A stretch of DNA of 64,000 bases, from the NCBI RefSeq assembly GCF_000671395.1, contig NZ_AQQY01000003.1:62001-126000 (forward strand). Reading direction: 5' to 3'. Both the position numbers and the translations under genes were made by a program. Position 1 is the stretch's first letter; each line of letters begins with the position of its first letter. The notes under the pieces are model-generated. The model made no database searches. It had not been told where the DNA came from and saw nothing but the letters and a program-made list of their open reading frames with translations. Below are positions 18,740 to 27,517 of this stretch, piece by piece. The stretch comes from Actibacterium atlanticum. GTDB lineage: Bacteria; Pseudomonadota; Alphaproteobacteria; Rhodobacterales; Rhodobacteraceae.

Positions 18740-20599
18740 TCAGCCGTTCACGACGGCAGGTTCATCGCACAGCTCTTCGGGATCCAACCCGATGAACCCG
18801 CCCGACTGGCGCTCCCAATAGCGGGCATAAAGACCCCCTATCGCCAATAGCTCTGTATGACTGCCTTGTTCGACGATGCGGCCTTCATCCAGAACGATGA
18901 TCCGGTCCATCTGTTTGATCGTCGACAAACGGTGTGCGATGGCCAGAACGGTCTTGCCTTCCATGACCTCTGACAGGGCCTCCTGAATCAACGCCTCGAC
19001 TTCGCTATCAAGAGCCGAGGTCGCCTCGTCCAGAACCAAGATCGGCGCATTCTTCAAAAAGGCACGCGCCAGAGCAATGCGCTGTCGCTGACCGCCGGAC
19101 AATTTCACGCCACGCTCACCCAGGTGGGCATCATAGCCCCGGCGCTCTTGCTTATCTTGCAATTCCTCGATGAACTCATGCGCGCGGGCCTGCTGTGCGG
19201 CGGCAATCATCTGTTCGTCGCTCGCTGCTGGATTGCCATAAAGGATGTTGTCGCGGGCTGAGCGATTAAACATTGCCGCCTCCTGCGTAACCATTCCGAT
19301 CTGGCTGCGCAGGCTTTCTTGCGTGACTTTCGACACATCATGCCCATCAATCAGAATTGCGCCTTTTTCGGTGTCATAGAGCCGTAAAAGCGCCGCGACC
19401 AGCGTGGATTTCCCGGCCCCCGAGGCCCCAACAATTCCCAGCTTTTCACCCGGTGCAATCGTCAGGCTGACATCACGCACACCGCCCACGTCCCGGCCAT
19501 AGGTAAAACTAACCCCTTCGAACCGAACCTCTCCATCGACAGAGGGCAGGTCCTTCGCACCGGGGACATCCACCAAGGTGTGCGGCGGGCTGAGAGTTTT
19601 CATGCCGTCTTCAACTTCGCCCACATGCGAATAAATCGCCATCAGCGAAAAACTGACCCACCCGGTCATCTGGGCGATGCGAATAGCAATCGTGCCCGCA
19701 GCAGCAATATCACCCGCAGTGGCGCCGCCATTGCTCCATAACAGCAACGCCCCGCCAATCAGCAAAACCGGCAGCGTCCCTGCCAATGTTGTCAAAGACA
19801 ACCGGAATTGGGCCGACGTCACGCCAAAACCCAACGCTTTGTCGCGGAAAGTCTCCATGGCATTCAGCGCCTCGCGGTCTTCGTGTTCGGACAACGAAAA
19901 CAGCTTTACAGTTTTGATGTTGGTGATCGTATCCACAACCTGCCCGGTCACCGCCGAACGGGCACCAGCGCGGGCGCGTGACTTGGCCCGGATACGTGGC
20001 ATGAACCAATGGATCAACGCCAGATACAGCACCATCCAGATCGCCAAAGACAGGCCAATCCGCCAGTCAATCAGCGCCAACAACGCCGCCGACCCAAGGA
20101 TCGAGGCCAGTGCATAGGTCATCACGTTGATTGTATCGACCGCAACGCTGGTCAACGCGCTGGCAGTTTGCACCTGCTTTTGCGCGATGCGGCCAGCGAA
20201 ATCTTCGTCAAAGAAGGTGACTGACTGGCCCAGCGTCCAGCGATGCAAGCGGGACAGAACCAACATGTTCAGGTTCGGCGTCAGCACGATCGAGTTCATT
20301 GCCGCAGAGGCCGCCATCAAGATGGGCCGCGCAAACAGGAAGAAGCAAACAAACCCCATAACCAATGGCCATTTTTGCGCAAAGAAATCCTGTGGCCCGG
20401 TTTCCAGCGCCGTGTCGATTACCGTGCCCAGAAGGAAGGCTGTCGCGACCTCTGTGAATCCCGTTGCGATAGCCAAAATGGTGGCCAGCCCCAAAACCGG
20501 AAAAGCGCCGCGCAATGCCCAGCGCACAAAGGCCATCAAGGTTTGCGGCGGTGGCCCCTCGGCCGGGCGAAACGCGTTGATCATACCAGCCAGTTTCAT
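18740..20599 (-). CDS. ABC exporter half-transporter (ATPase and permease), second of a pair
   Basis: A 619-residue MsbA/MdlB-type protein. The N-terminal half has about six membrane helices (residues 30-310). The C-terminal ATPase has Walker A GASGAGKST, the Q-loop TQEAAMFN, signature LSGGQRQRIALARA, Walker B ILVLDEATSALD and H-loop AHRLST. Everything needed for ATP hydrolysis appears intact. The start overlaps the stop of the upstream half-transporter gene (ATGA, 20596-20599), a strong sign of a heterodimer. Substrate unknown; lipids, drugs or peptides are typical for this family. Confidence 0.93.
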   Translation of the reverse strand: MKLAGMINAFRPAEGPPPQTLMAFVRWALRGAFPVLGLATILAIATGFTEVATAFLLGTVIDTALETGPQDFFAQKWPLVMGFVCFFLFARPILMAASAAMNSIVLTPNLNMLVLSRLHRWTLGQSVTFFDEDFAGRIAQKQVQTASALTSVAVDTINVMTYALASILGSAALLALIDWRIGLSLAIWMVLYLALIHWFMPRIRAKSRARAGARSAVTGQVVDTITNIKTVKLFSLSEHEDREALNAMETFRDKALGFGVTSAQFRLSLTTLAGTLPVLLIGGALLLWSNGGATAGDIAAAGTIAIRIAQMTGWVSFSLMAIYSHVGEVEDGMKTLSPPHTLVDVPGAKDLPSVDGEVRFEGVSFTYGRDVGGVRDVSLTIAPGEKLGIVGASGAGKSTLVAALLRLYDTEKGAILIDGHDVSKVTQESLRSQIGMVTQEAAMFNRSARDNILYGNPAASDEQMIAAAQQARAHEFIEELQDKQERRGYDAHLGERGVKLSGGQRQRIALARAFLKNAPILVLDEATSALDSEVEALIQEALSEVMEGKTVLAIAHRLSTIKQMDRIIVLDEGRIVEQGSHTELLAIGGLYARYWERQSGGFIGLDPEELCDEPAVVNG

Positions 20600-22449
20600 T
20601 GTGCCGCCTCTGTTCCAATGAATCCGCCTGATTGATGCGCCCAGAACCCGGCATACAACCCACCCTGCGCCAGCAGGTCTTCGTGGCTGCCTTCCTCGAC
20701 AATTCGGCCCTCGTCCAGAACGACAATCCGATCCATATGCGCAATGGTCGACAGGCGGTGCGCAATCGCGATCACCGTCTTTTCCTGCATCACATCGTAA
20801 AGCGTTTCCTGAATGGCTGCCTCCACCTCGCTGTCGAGCGCCGATGTGGCCTCGTCCAGTACCAAGATAGGTGCGTTTTTCAGAATGACACGCGCCAGGG
20901 CAATCCTTTGTCGCTGCCCGCCTGAAAGTTTTACGCCACGCTCGCCCACCTCGGCGTCATACCCGGTGTTGCCTGCCGGGTCTTGCAGATCCCGAATGAA
21001 CGTGTCGGCCTGAGCCTGACGCGCCGCGGCAAACAATTCTTCGTCGGTGGCTTCGGGCCGACCATACAGGATGTTATCCCGGATAGACCGATGCAGCAGC
21101 GAGCTGTCCTGGCTGACCATACCGATCTGCCTGCGCAAGCTTTCCTGAGTCACTTGCACAATGTTCTGACCGTCAATCTCTATCGACCCACCTTCGGAGT
21201 CATAAAACCGCAGCAACAGCTTTACGAGCGTCGACTTGCCAGCACCAGACCGGCCCACCAACCCAACTTTTTCACCGGGTTTCAGCGTCAGGTTCAACGC
21301 CTGAATGCCACCCCTTTCGCGCCCATAGTGATGGGTGACGTTGGTAAATCGCACTTCGCCAGCCTTCATCTGCAGCGGCTTGGCGCCCGGCGCATCCAAC
21401 AGCGCAATGGGCTGCGAGATCGTCTCCATCCCCTCAGCCACAACCCCGAGATTGCGGAAGAAGGAAGACAGCGCCCACATGATCCAGCCGGTCATCGCAT
21501 TCAGTCGCAAAGTCAAAGCGGTGGCGGCAGCAACGGCGCCCACATTCGCCGCGCCCTGAATCCAAAGCCAGACCGCCCAGCCCACAACGCCCACGATCAG
21601 GAATCCGTTGATTGCCGTCAACATGATGTCCATCTTGGTAAAAATGCGCATCTCGGCCGAAAACGTCTGCCGCGCCTGCTCAATCGCCTCTTTGGCATAG
21701 CTTAGCTCTTGGTCGTGATGCGCGAACATCTTGACCGAGTGAATATTGGTATAGCTGTCCACTACGCGTCCGGTGATCCGCGAACGAGCATCCGACGAGG
21801 CCTTAGAGGCAGGGCCAACCGTCTTATGTGTCCACTTCACCAAAGCGGCATAAAGCACGAACCAGATGATCAATGGCAGGGCAAGCCGGGCATCTGCATT
21901 GGCCAGCAGAATGCCCGCACCCACCAGATAGGCCAGCGCAAACGCCAGTGCGTCGAAGATTTGAAAGATCGCATCGCCCGCAGCGGGCGGGGTTTGCATA
22001 ATCCGGTTAGCGATCCGCCCCGCGAAATCGTTTTCAAACCAACCGACCGATTGGCGCAAAACCTGCGCATGTGAACGCCAGCGGATCAATGTGCCAAAAT
22101 TCGGCAGCACGGTGTTGTTTAGCAGCAAAACGTCCAGCCCCTGCAGCAGGGGCCGTAAGATCAGGATGAACAAAGCCACACCGATCAATTCCAAACTATG
22201 GTTTGACACGATTTGCGCCGGGGTACTGCTGGAGAGCAGGTTCACCAGACGCCCCATGTAAGAAATCAACCAGATTTCAATTGCTGCAACAACGATAGAA
22301 GTCAGCGTTGCAAACACAAACACCTTTCGAAACGGGCGCGCATACGCCATCAGAAACGGCCAAAGCTTGTCAGGCATTTGGTCGGTGTGCGGATAAGGCG
22401 CGTAGGGGTCGATCAGGTTTTCGAAGAACCGGAACACGGGAACAAACAC
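20596..22449 (-). CDS. ABC exporter half-transporter (ATPase and permease), first of a pair
   Basis: A 617-residue homologue of its downstream neighbour, with an N-terminal six-helix permease and a C-terminal ATPase: Walker A GRSGAGKST, SQDSSLLHRSIRDNILYG, LSGGQRQRIALARV, ILVLDEATSALD and AHRLSTIAH. Both partners keep canonical catalytic motifs, unlike heterodimeric exporters with one degenerate site. The start is probably GTG at 22447-22449, but a second GTG four codons on is as likely; no clear Shine-Dalgarno decides it. cca lies 66 bp upstream on the same strand. Confidence 0.92.
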   Translation of the reverse strand: MFVPVFRFFENLIDPYAPYPHTDQMPDKLWPFLMAYARPFRKVFVFATLTSIVVAAIEIWLISYMGRLVNLLSSSTPAQIVSNHSLELIGVALFILILRPLLQGLDVLLLNNTVLPNFGTLIRWRSHAQVLRQSVGWFENDFAGRIANRIMQTPPAAGDAIFQIFDALAFALAYLVGAGILLANADARLALPLIIWFVLYAALVKWTHKTVGPASKASSDARSRITGRVVDSYTNIHSVKMFAHHDQELSYAKEAIEQARQTFSAEMRIFTKMDIMLTAINGFLIVGVVGWAVWLWIQGAANVGAVAAATALTLRLNAMTGWIMWALSSFFRNLGVVAEGMETISQPIALLDAPGAKPLQMKAGEVRFTNVTHHYGRERGGIQALNLTLKPGEKVGLVGRSGAGKSTLVKLLLRFYDSEGGSIEIDGQNIVQVTQESLRRQIGMVSQDSSLLHRSIRDNILYGRPEATDEELFAAARQAQADTFIRDLQDPAGNTGYDAEVGERGVKLSGGQRQRIALARVILKNAPILVLDEATSALDSEVEAAIQETLYDVMQEKTVIAIAHRLSTIAHMDRIVVLDEGRIVEEGSHEDLLAQGGLYAGFWAHQSGGFIGTEAAQ

Positions 22450-22515
22450 TCTTTGCTATCGCTTCAGCATATAGACCCAGTTGGGCCGAACGTCGAGCAA
22501 CAGCTGGGTAACGGG

Positions 22516-23661
22516 CTAGGCCAGCAGCTCCGCCCGGGTCAGCATAAAGCCCGAGTCAATCCAACGCTGTTCAAGCTGTTTTAGTCGCGCACCCAATGCT
22601 GGGCCTGACAGCTCTGGCATCAAATCTGCGGCTTTGATGGGAAACTCTGCGGCCTGCCCCGCATCAATTTGTGCCTGCCAGTCAGCTGGGGGCGGGGTTT
22701 CAAAGCTGGCCCAGCGCAACAAGACCACATCATGGGCCAGTTGCGGATTCTCGCGATACGCCAGTTCAGCCGGGGGGACAGATGAACCAATGGCGCCGCG
22801 CAGCAGCGCCAGTCGTTTTGCCTCGGCCCGGCTCAGCTTCAAGCGCCGCGCCGCATCTTCACCACCAAGCGCGGCTAAACGGCGGATTGGGTCAGAGGGC
22901 TGGTGCTCTTCCACGTGTACCAAAATGGGCAAGGTTTTAGCCGTCGCGCCTGGCAGAACCTGGCCCAAAACACCTGCCTGTTCCATTGCTGCGACGCTGG
23001 GGGCCGGATCGGCGGCGGACAGAAGTTTTTTGACTTCAGCACCAATACGTTCACCAGAAAGCGTCTCTATTCCGGCTGAATTCTCTGCACAGGCGGCAAG
23101 GCCTTCGGGCTCCATCCCCTCATTCGGGTCGCCGTACCAAGCGTGAAACCTGAAGAACCGCAAAATGCGCAGATAGTCTTCCTTGATCCGGGCATGCGCA
23201 TCGTCAATGAACCGGACCTTGCGTGCTTTCAAATCTGTCAAACCACCCAATGGGTCGATCACATCGCCCAAGGGTGTGGCGTAAAGCGCGTTCATGGTGA
23301 AATCGCGCCGATGGGCATCTTCTTCGGGCGTGTCCGAATACGCAACGACAGCCCGCCGCCCATCCGTTTCAACATCACGTCTGAAGGTCGTGATTTCATG
23401 CGGGATGTGATTTGCGATCACCGTGATCGTTCCATGATCAATCCCGGTCGGAACGGCGTGCAGGCCCGCCTTTTGCGAGATCTCTATCACCTGATCAGGT
23501 CGCGCATCCGTGGCGATGTCTATGTCAGACACGGGCGCGCCCAACAAAGTGTTTCGAACGCAGCCGCCGACAAACAGCGCCTGAAACCCAGCATCGACCA
23601 GCACCGAACAAACGGTTTGCGTCTCAGATCGCGCAAGCCACTCTGCGGTCAGCCGGGTCAC
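22516..23661 (-). CDS. cca: CCA tRNA nucleotidyltransferase / poly(A) polymerase family
   Basis: A 381-residue nucleotidyltransferase that adds or repairs the tRNA 3' CCA end. The head domain has FVGGCVRNTLLGAPVSDIDI with the catalytic DxD, then RRDFTMNALYA and the neck motif RILRFFRFHAWYG. The start is GTG at 23659-23661, overlapping the Nudix TGA in a GTGA junction. A longer open frame to 23712 would overlap the neighbour by more than 50 bp. Coupled to the Nudix and hslO genes upstream. Confidence 0.92.
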   Translation of the reverse strand: MTRLTAEWLARSETQTVCSVLVDAGFQALFVGGCVRNTLLGAPVSDIDIATDARPDQVIEISQKAGLHAVPTGIDHGTITVIANHIPHEITTFRRDVETDGRRAVVAYSDTPEEDAHRRDFTMNALYATPLGDVIDPLGGLTDLKARKVRFIDDAHARIKEDYLRILRFFRFHAWYGDPNEGMEPEGLAACAENSAGIETLSGERIGAEVKKLLSAADPAPSVAAMEQAGVLGQVLPGATAKTLPILVHVEEHQPSDPIRRLAALGGEDAARRLKLSRAEAKRLALLRGAIGSSVPPAELAYRENPQLAHDVVLLRWASFETPPPADWQAQIDAGQAAEFPIKAADLMPELSGPALGARLKQLEQRWIDSGFMLTRAELLA

Positions 23662-24257
23662 GAGGACATCCGATCGGCCAAACCACGCAGAATCCGCGCG
23701 GTGGCACCCCAAATGTAATAGGGGCCGAAAGGCACGGTGTAATAGTGCCGCTGCTGCCCCATCCAGCGTCGCGATTGAACGATGAACCGCTCCGGATTGG
23801 TCACATGGTCAAAGGGGGTAAAGAAAACCTCTTCCACTTCGTTTTCTTCGGGAAGCGGGTGAAATTCGTCTCTAATGAGGCCCAAAATGGGGGTCACCGT
23901 GAAACTTGTAACGGTCTCATGGGTCGGCAATGTGCCCAGAACGTCGACGCTGGCGGGGTTAAGCCCGATCTCTTCTTCTGCCTCGCGCAGGGCGGTGGCT
24001 GTCAGGTCGGCGTCGCCCTCATCCTGTTTACCCCCTGGAAAAGCAATTTGCCCAGGGTGGTGTTTCAAGCGCGAAGAGCGTTTGGTCAAGACCACGGACA
24101 ATCCCGCGGGTTTTTCAATCAGGCCAACCAACACGGCAGCATGGCGCAGTTTACGGCCCTCAGGTGGGCGATAATTCGGATTCAGGTCAAAATCAGAAGA
24201 GGCCCCGCCCGGAGCTGCCAAGGCCGTTTTCAGGCGGGTTAGAGCCTCATTCGTCAC
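23658..24257 (-). CDS. CoA pyrophosphatase-type Nudix hydrolase (NudL-like)
   Basis: A 199-residue Nudix protein. HHPGQIAFPGGKQDEGD followed by REAEEEIGL is the Nudix box with the extra upstream signature of the CoA diphosphatase (NudL/YeaB) subgroup, which splits CoA or its derivatives. The start is GTG at 24255-24257 with GGAGGG six nt upstream; an ATG at 24278 would lengthen the overlap with hslO from 11 to 32 bp. It couples to cca through a GTGA junction. The substrate is inferred from the motif. Confidence 0.87.
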   Translation of the reverse strand: MTNEALTRLKTALAAPGGASSDFDLNPNYRPPEGRKLRHAAVLVGLIEKPAGLSVVLTKRSSRLKHHPGQIAFPGGKQDEGDADLTATALREAEEEIGLNPASVDVLGTLPTHETVTSFTVTPILGLIRDEFHPLPEENEVEEVFFTPFDHVTNPERFIVQSRRWMGQQRHYYTVPFGPYYIWGATARILRGLADRMSS

Positions 24258-25245
24258 CTGAGCCCTCCGTCGCTTCAAAACCCAACGAGGCAGGATTCAG
24301 CTCATAGTGGGCGCCGCAGAACTGGCAGTCGGCGGTGACCAGCCCATCCTCGGTGGTCATGTGCGCGATGTCCTTGGCCGAGTAAATCGAAAGGCTCTCG
24401 CGCACCCTATGTTCTGAGCAGGTGCAGCCAAATTTCACGGGCTGCGCATCAAACACGCGCGGCTCTTCTTCGTGAAACAATCGTACCAACAAATCAGTCG
24501 AAGAAACCGACGGGCCAATCAGTTCCAGATCTTCAACGCTTTCCAGCAAAATGTTCACGCGATTCCAGTTTTCGGCAGCCTCGCCCTCCAGAACATCTTC
24601 GGGTTTGAGCAGCCCCTGCTCACCGGTGCCGCCTTCGCTGGCAACAAAAGGTGAAGCCTTGGGCATATGCTGCACCATAACGCCCCCCGCGCGCCAGGTT
24701 TCCTTGCCGCCGGCCAATTGCGAACGCCCGTAAGATAGCGCGAAACGCGTCGGCAGTTGCTCGGACTGCGCAAAATAGCTTTGGGCGCAGCTCGCCAGCG
24801 ATCCGCCAGCAATAGGTGTGATGCCCTGATAGGGCACCATGCCTTCGCCCTGATCAATCAACACGGCCAGATAGCCTTTGCCGATCTGTGAAAATGGCGC
24901 TGCCTTGTTGTCAATCCGGTCTGCATCATAGCTGGCATAAGCCCGAACGCGTGCAGGTTCGCCGTCTTCCGTAGGGCCGTAGTAATCGGTCGCAATCAAG
25001 CGTGCCGGTCCGTCACCACGCACTTGAAGCGAAAGCTTCCAGCGAAGCTTGATGGTTTGACCGATCATAGCGGTTAACAATGCGGCCTCGGCAACAAGCG
25101 CCTCGATCACCGGTGGGTAATCGTGCTGTGCCAGAACCTGATCCAACACGCCATCAAGGCGCGCGACCCGGCCGCGGATATCGCTGCGGTCAAGTTGAAA
25201 CGGAAGGACGGTATCGTCCCAAGCTATTTGTGATCCGAGTGACAT
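24247..25245 (-). CDS. hslO: Redox-regulated chaperone Hsp33
   Basis: A 332-residue cytosolic holdase that protects proteins during oxidative and heat stress. The C-terminal redox switch has the four zinc-binding cysteines as FGCTC and CQFC. Upstream core motifs include GYLAVLIDQGEGMVPYQGI and SYFAQSEQLPT. The ATG at 25245 follows AAGGAAA; the in-frame start ten codons upstream is less likely. First gene of the minus-strand series hslO-nudix-cca-ABC-ABC-methyltransferase, with an 11-bp overlap with the Nudix gene. Confidence 0.95.
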   Translation of the reverse strand: MSLGSQIAWDDTVLPFQLDRSDIRGRVARLDGVLDQVLAQHDYPPVIEALVAEAALLTAMIGQTIKLRWKLSLQVRGDGPARLIATDYYGPTEDGEPARVRAYASYDADRIDNKAAPFSQIGKGYLAVLIDQGEGMVPYQGITPIAGGSLASCAQSYFAQSEQLPTRFALSYGRSQLAGGKETWRAGGVMVQHMPKASPFVASEGGTGEQGLLKPEDVLEGEAAENWNRVNILLESVEDLELIGPSVSSTDLLVRLFHEEEPRVFDAQPVKFGCTCSEHRVRESLSIYSAKDIAHMTTEDGLVTADCQFCGAHYELNPASLGFEATEGSGDE

Positions 25246-25320
25246 GGGGTTTCCTTGTGCGCCTTTGCTTGGCATACCGCGTCAATATAGGCGGTTCAAC
25301 CAAGACACCAAGGGGGCGAC

Positions 25321-25755
25321 ATGATCAGACGGTTCGGGCAACCTCCGCGCACCGATCAAATCTATCGGTTGCGGCCAGGGTGCTATGGGGTTTTGCTTAA
25401 GGGGCGGGATGTATTATTGACCCACCAAATCAGCCCAACATCCGAGATACAGCTTCCCGGTGGCGGGATGGACCAAGGCGAGTCGCCAATGGCCACTCTC
25501 CATCGGGAAGTTCTTGAAGAAACCGGGTGGCGGATCGCGCCAATCCGGCGGCTGGGCGCGTTTTGCCGTTTTACCTATATGCCAGAGTACGACATGTGGG
25601 CCCAAAAGCTGTGTCAGATCTATCTGGCACGCCCCGTGATCCAGCTTCATCCACCGACGGAACCAGATCATCAGGCGGTTTGGCTACCGCTGGCCGAAGC
25701 CATCCCTGCCTTGGCAAATAGTGGGGACCGGCATTTCGCGGCGAAGCTTCTTTAA
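25321..25755 (+). CDS. Nudix hydrolase, unknown substrate
   Basis: A 144-residue Nudix protein with an intact box at residues 48-70 (GGMDQGE, then REVLEETGW). The N-terminal region YRLRPGCYGVLLKGRDVLL resembles ADP-sugar or nucleoside-diphosphate Nudix enzymes, but the substrate cannot be told from sequence alone. GGGGGCGAC precedes the ATG. Divergent from hslO; its stop overlaps the convergent phosphatase gene by 4 bp (TTAA). Confidence 0.87.
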   Translation: MIRRFGQPPRTDQIYRLRPGCYGVLLKGRDVLLTHQISPTSEIQLPGGGMDQGESPMATLHREVLEETGWRIAPIRRLGAFCRFTYMPEYDMWAQKLCQIYLARPVIQLHPPTEPDHQAVWLPLAEAIPALANSGDRHFAAKLL

Positions 25756-27035
25756 CGGTATTCCAACATCACAGCAGAAACATCATCATCCAGCGCCGCG
25801 CCGGCCTGCCGTTGTGTCAGCTGCCAAAACAGATCGTCCAGAACGTCTGGTCCGGTAAGTTGGTGGCTCCGCTTCAGCATCCTGGCAAGCCCGTCCTCTT
25901 CCAGCATCTCGCCATCCGCGCAGACAGCTTCTGTAAATCCATCCGAATAAAGCAGCAGGCGATCACCGGGATTCAGTTGGACCTCAAAAGAGTCGTAGTC
26001 CGCATCGGCAACCAAACCGATGGGCAATCCGCCGGTACCAATAAACTCGATCTCGCCGTCTGATCTCTGTATGACCGGATGCGGATGCCCGGCCTGTACC
26101 AACCGCAAACGCCCCGAGTTGAGGTCGGCCACACCAAAGATCATGGTGAAGTATTCCTCCACGCCGGTGTCAGACAAAAGCCGATCATTCAGAATGCGCG
26201 CGACCTCATCCGGTTGGCGCAGCGCATAGAACTTTTCAAATCGGTGTTTCAAAGCAATGTTCTGCTCCGGAAAGCGCGCATTCAGGTAACCCGCCAGCCG
26301 CGCAGTCATCATCGCCGACGTGATACCGTGACCAGAGACATCTATACTATAGAAACCAAGCTGGTTCTCGCTCGGAGAAAACATCCCAACCAGATCGCCC
26401 CCGACATGTCCGCAGGGCTTCAACAGCATGGAAAGTTGGGATTCCCCGTATTTACGATGCCGCTCCGGCACCAGGGCTTCCTGAATTTTTCGCGCCTGCA
26501 TCAAATCGCGATCAATGATGTCATGATGACGCTGGAGTTTCTCAAGCGCATCCCGAATCAATTCGTTCTTTTCGTTCAGTTCCTGTTCCATGTGCAGCAC
26601 GCGTTCACCCGCCGAAAGGCGTGCGCGCAATTCGCTGGCATTGACTGGTTTGGTCAGAAAATCGTCAGCGCCAACTTCCAGCCCGCTGACCACCTCGTTG
26701 GTTTCAGACTTCGACGTCAGCAGAATGAAGTAGCCATAGCTTTCGCGGGGCATCTCGCGGAATTTTTTGCAAAACTCCAACCCTGACATGCCCGGCATGA
26801 TCCAGCCACTAATGATGAAATCAACGGTGTTGGATGCACAATACTCCAGCGCCTCGGCGGCTGAAGACGCCTCTGCCACCTGATATCCCCATTTCGCCAG
26901 CAACGCCTTCAGGATGCGTCGTTGAACACGGCTTTCGTCCACCAACAAGACGACACGTAACGTATCCGCAGCCGGCGCAACGGGCTGGCCAGGCATAGTT
27001 TTCGGTATGATGCTCACTAGATCCCTCAGTTTCAT
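25752..27035 (-). CDS. Receiver-PP2C (SpoIIE/RsbU-type) protein with altered phosphoacceptor site
   Basis: A 427-residue protein. A receiver domain (about 28-145) is followed by a coiled-coil linker (145-195) and a SpoIIE-type PP2C phosphatase domain (about 205-425) with GGDLVGMF, IDVSGHGITSAMMTARLAGYL, LLYSDGFTEA and LDDDVSAVM. Such proteins dephosphorylate anti-anti-sigma factors in partner-switching stress circuits; RbaY of Rhodobacter capsulatus has the same domain order. The acidic pair (Asp33, Glu34), Thr107 and Lys129 are present, but the phosphoacceptor position reads IISGWIMPGMSG: Gly77 instead of Asp. The phosphatase domain looks intact. Divergent from an Hpt gene. Confidence 0.88.
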   Translation of the reverse strand: MKLRDLVSIIPKTMPGQPVAPAADTLRVVLLVDESRVQRRILKALLAKWGYQVAEASSAAEALEYCASNTVDFIISGWIMPGMSGLEFCKKFREMPRESYGYFILLTSKSETNEVVSGLEVGADDFLTKPVNASELRARLSAGERVLHMEQELNEKNELIRDALEKLQRHHDIIDRDLMQARKIQEALVPERHRKYGESQLSMLLKPCGHVGGDLVGMFSPSENQLGFYSIDVSGHGITSAMMTARLAGYLNARFPEQNIALKHRFEKFYALRQPDEVARILNDRLLSDTGVEEYFTMIFGVADLNSGRLRLVQAGHPHPVIQRSDGEIEFIGTGGLPIGLVADADYDSFEVQLNPGDRLLLYSDGFTEAVCADGEMLEEDGLARMLKRSHQLTGPDVLDDLFWQLTQRQAGAALDDDVSAVMLEYR

Positions 27036-27184
27036 AATCCGGCCTGTTCATCTTTACGTCCGCGGCCTTAACGACGTGTGAAGACCTCAAAAGATCGGGC
27101 CTTCTGCAAGTTACCGGTTGTTAAGAACTTCGCAGTAACTTGAGGCTCTGTTGGAGGGGTTTGTATCGGTATGGAGAAGACCAG

Positions 27185-27517
27185 ATGATCAATTGGGGTC
27201 GCGTGGAAGAACTTAAGGAAGAAGTCGGCGCGGAGGCATTTGGCGAAGTCATTGAACTGTTTTTGGAGGAAGTCGACGAAGCGACAAATCGTATCGCCGA
27301 AACAAAAGACCGTTCAACTCTGCCCGATGATCTGCACTTTCTGAAAGGCGCCGCAATGAACCTGGGTTTTGCCGAGTTCGCCGCCATCTGCGCTGAATAT
27401 GAACGCACGGCAAAGACTGACGGAAACGACGCGCCTGACATAGGTTTGTTGGTGACTTGCTATGCTGAATCAAAGTCTATTTTTATGGACCAAATCAGCG
27501 GTCTGAATGCCGCTTAA
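27185..27517 (+). CDS. Hpt (histidine phosphotransfer) domain protein
   Basis: A 110-residue single-domain Hpt protein. The phosphorylatable His51 is in DLHFLKGAAMNLGF, an intact HxLKGxxxxxG motif, in a four-helix setting. It relays phosphate between receiver domains in multi-step phosphorelays. The start at 27185 follows GGAGA. It is transcribed away from the receiver-PP2C gene, 149 bp between starts, and its stop overlaps the ilvA stop (TTAA). The cognate kinase and receiver are not in the window. Confidence 0.88.
   Translation: MINWGRVEELKEEVGAEAFGEVIELFLEEVDEATNRIAETKDRSTLPDDLHFLKGAAMNLGFAEFAAICAEYERTAKTDGNDAPDIGLLVTCYAESKSIFMDQISGLNAA

Noticed and set aside
22516-23661. Asn instead of Asp in the GGxVRD motif of Cca
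   Set aside because: As far as I recall, alphaproteobacterial Cca proteins commonly read GGCVRN; the catalytic DxD is intact, so it is not a defect.
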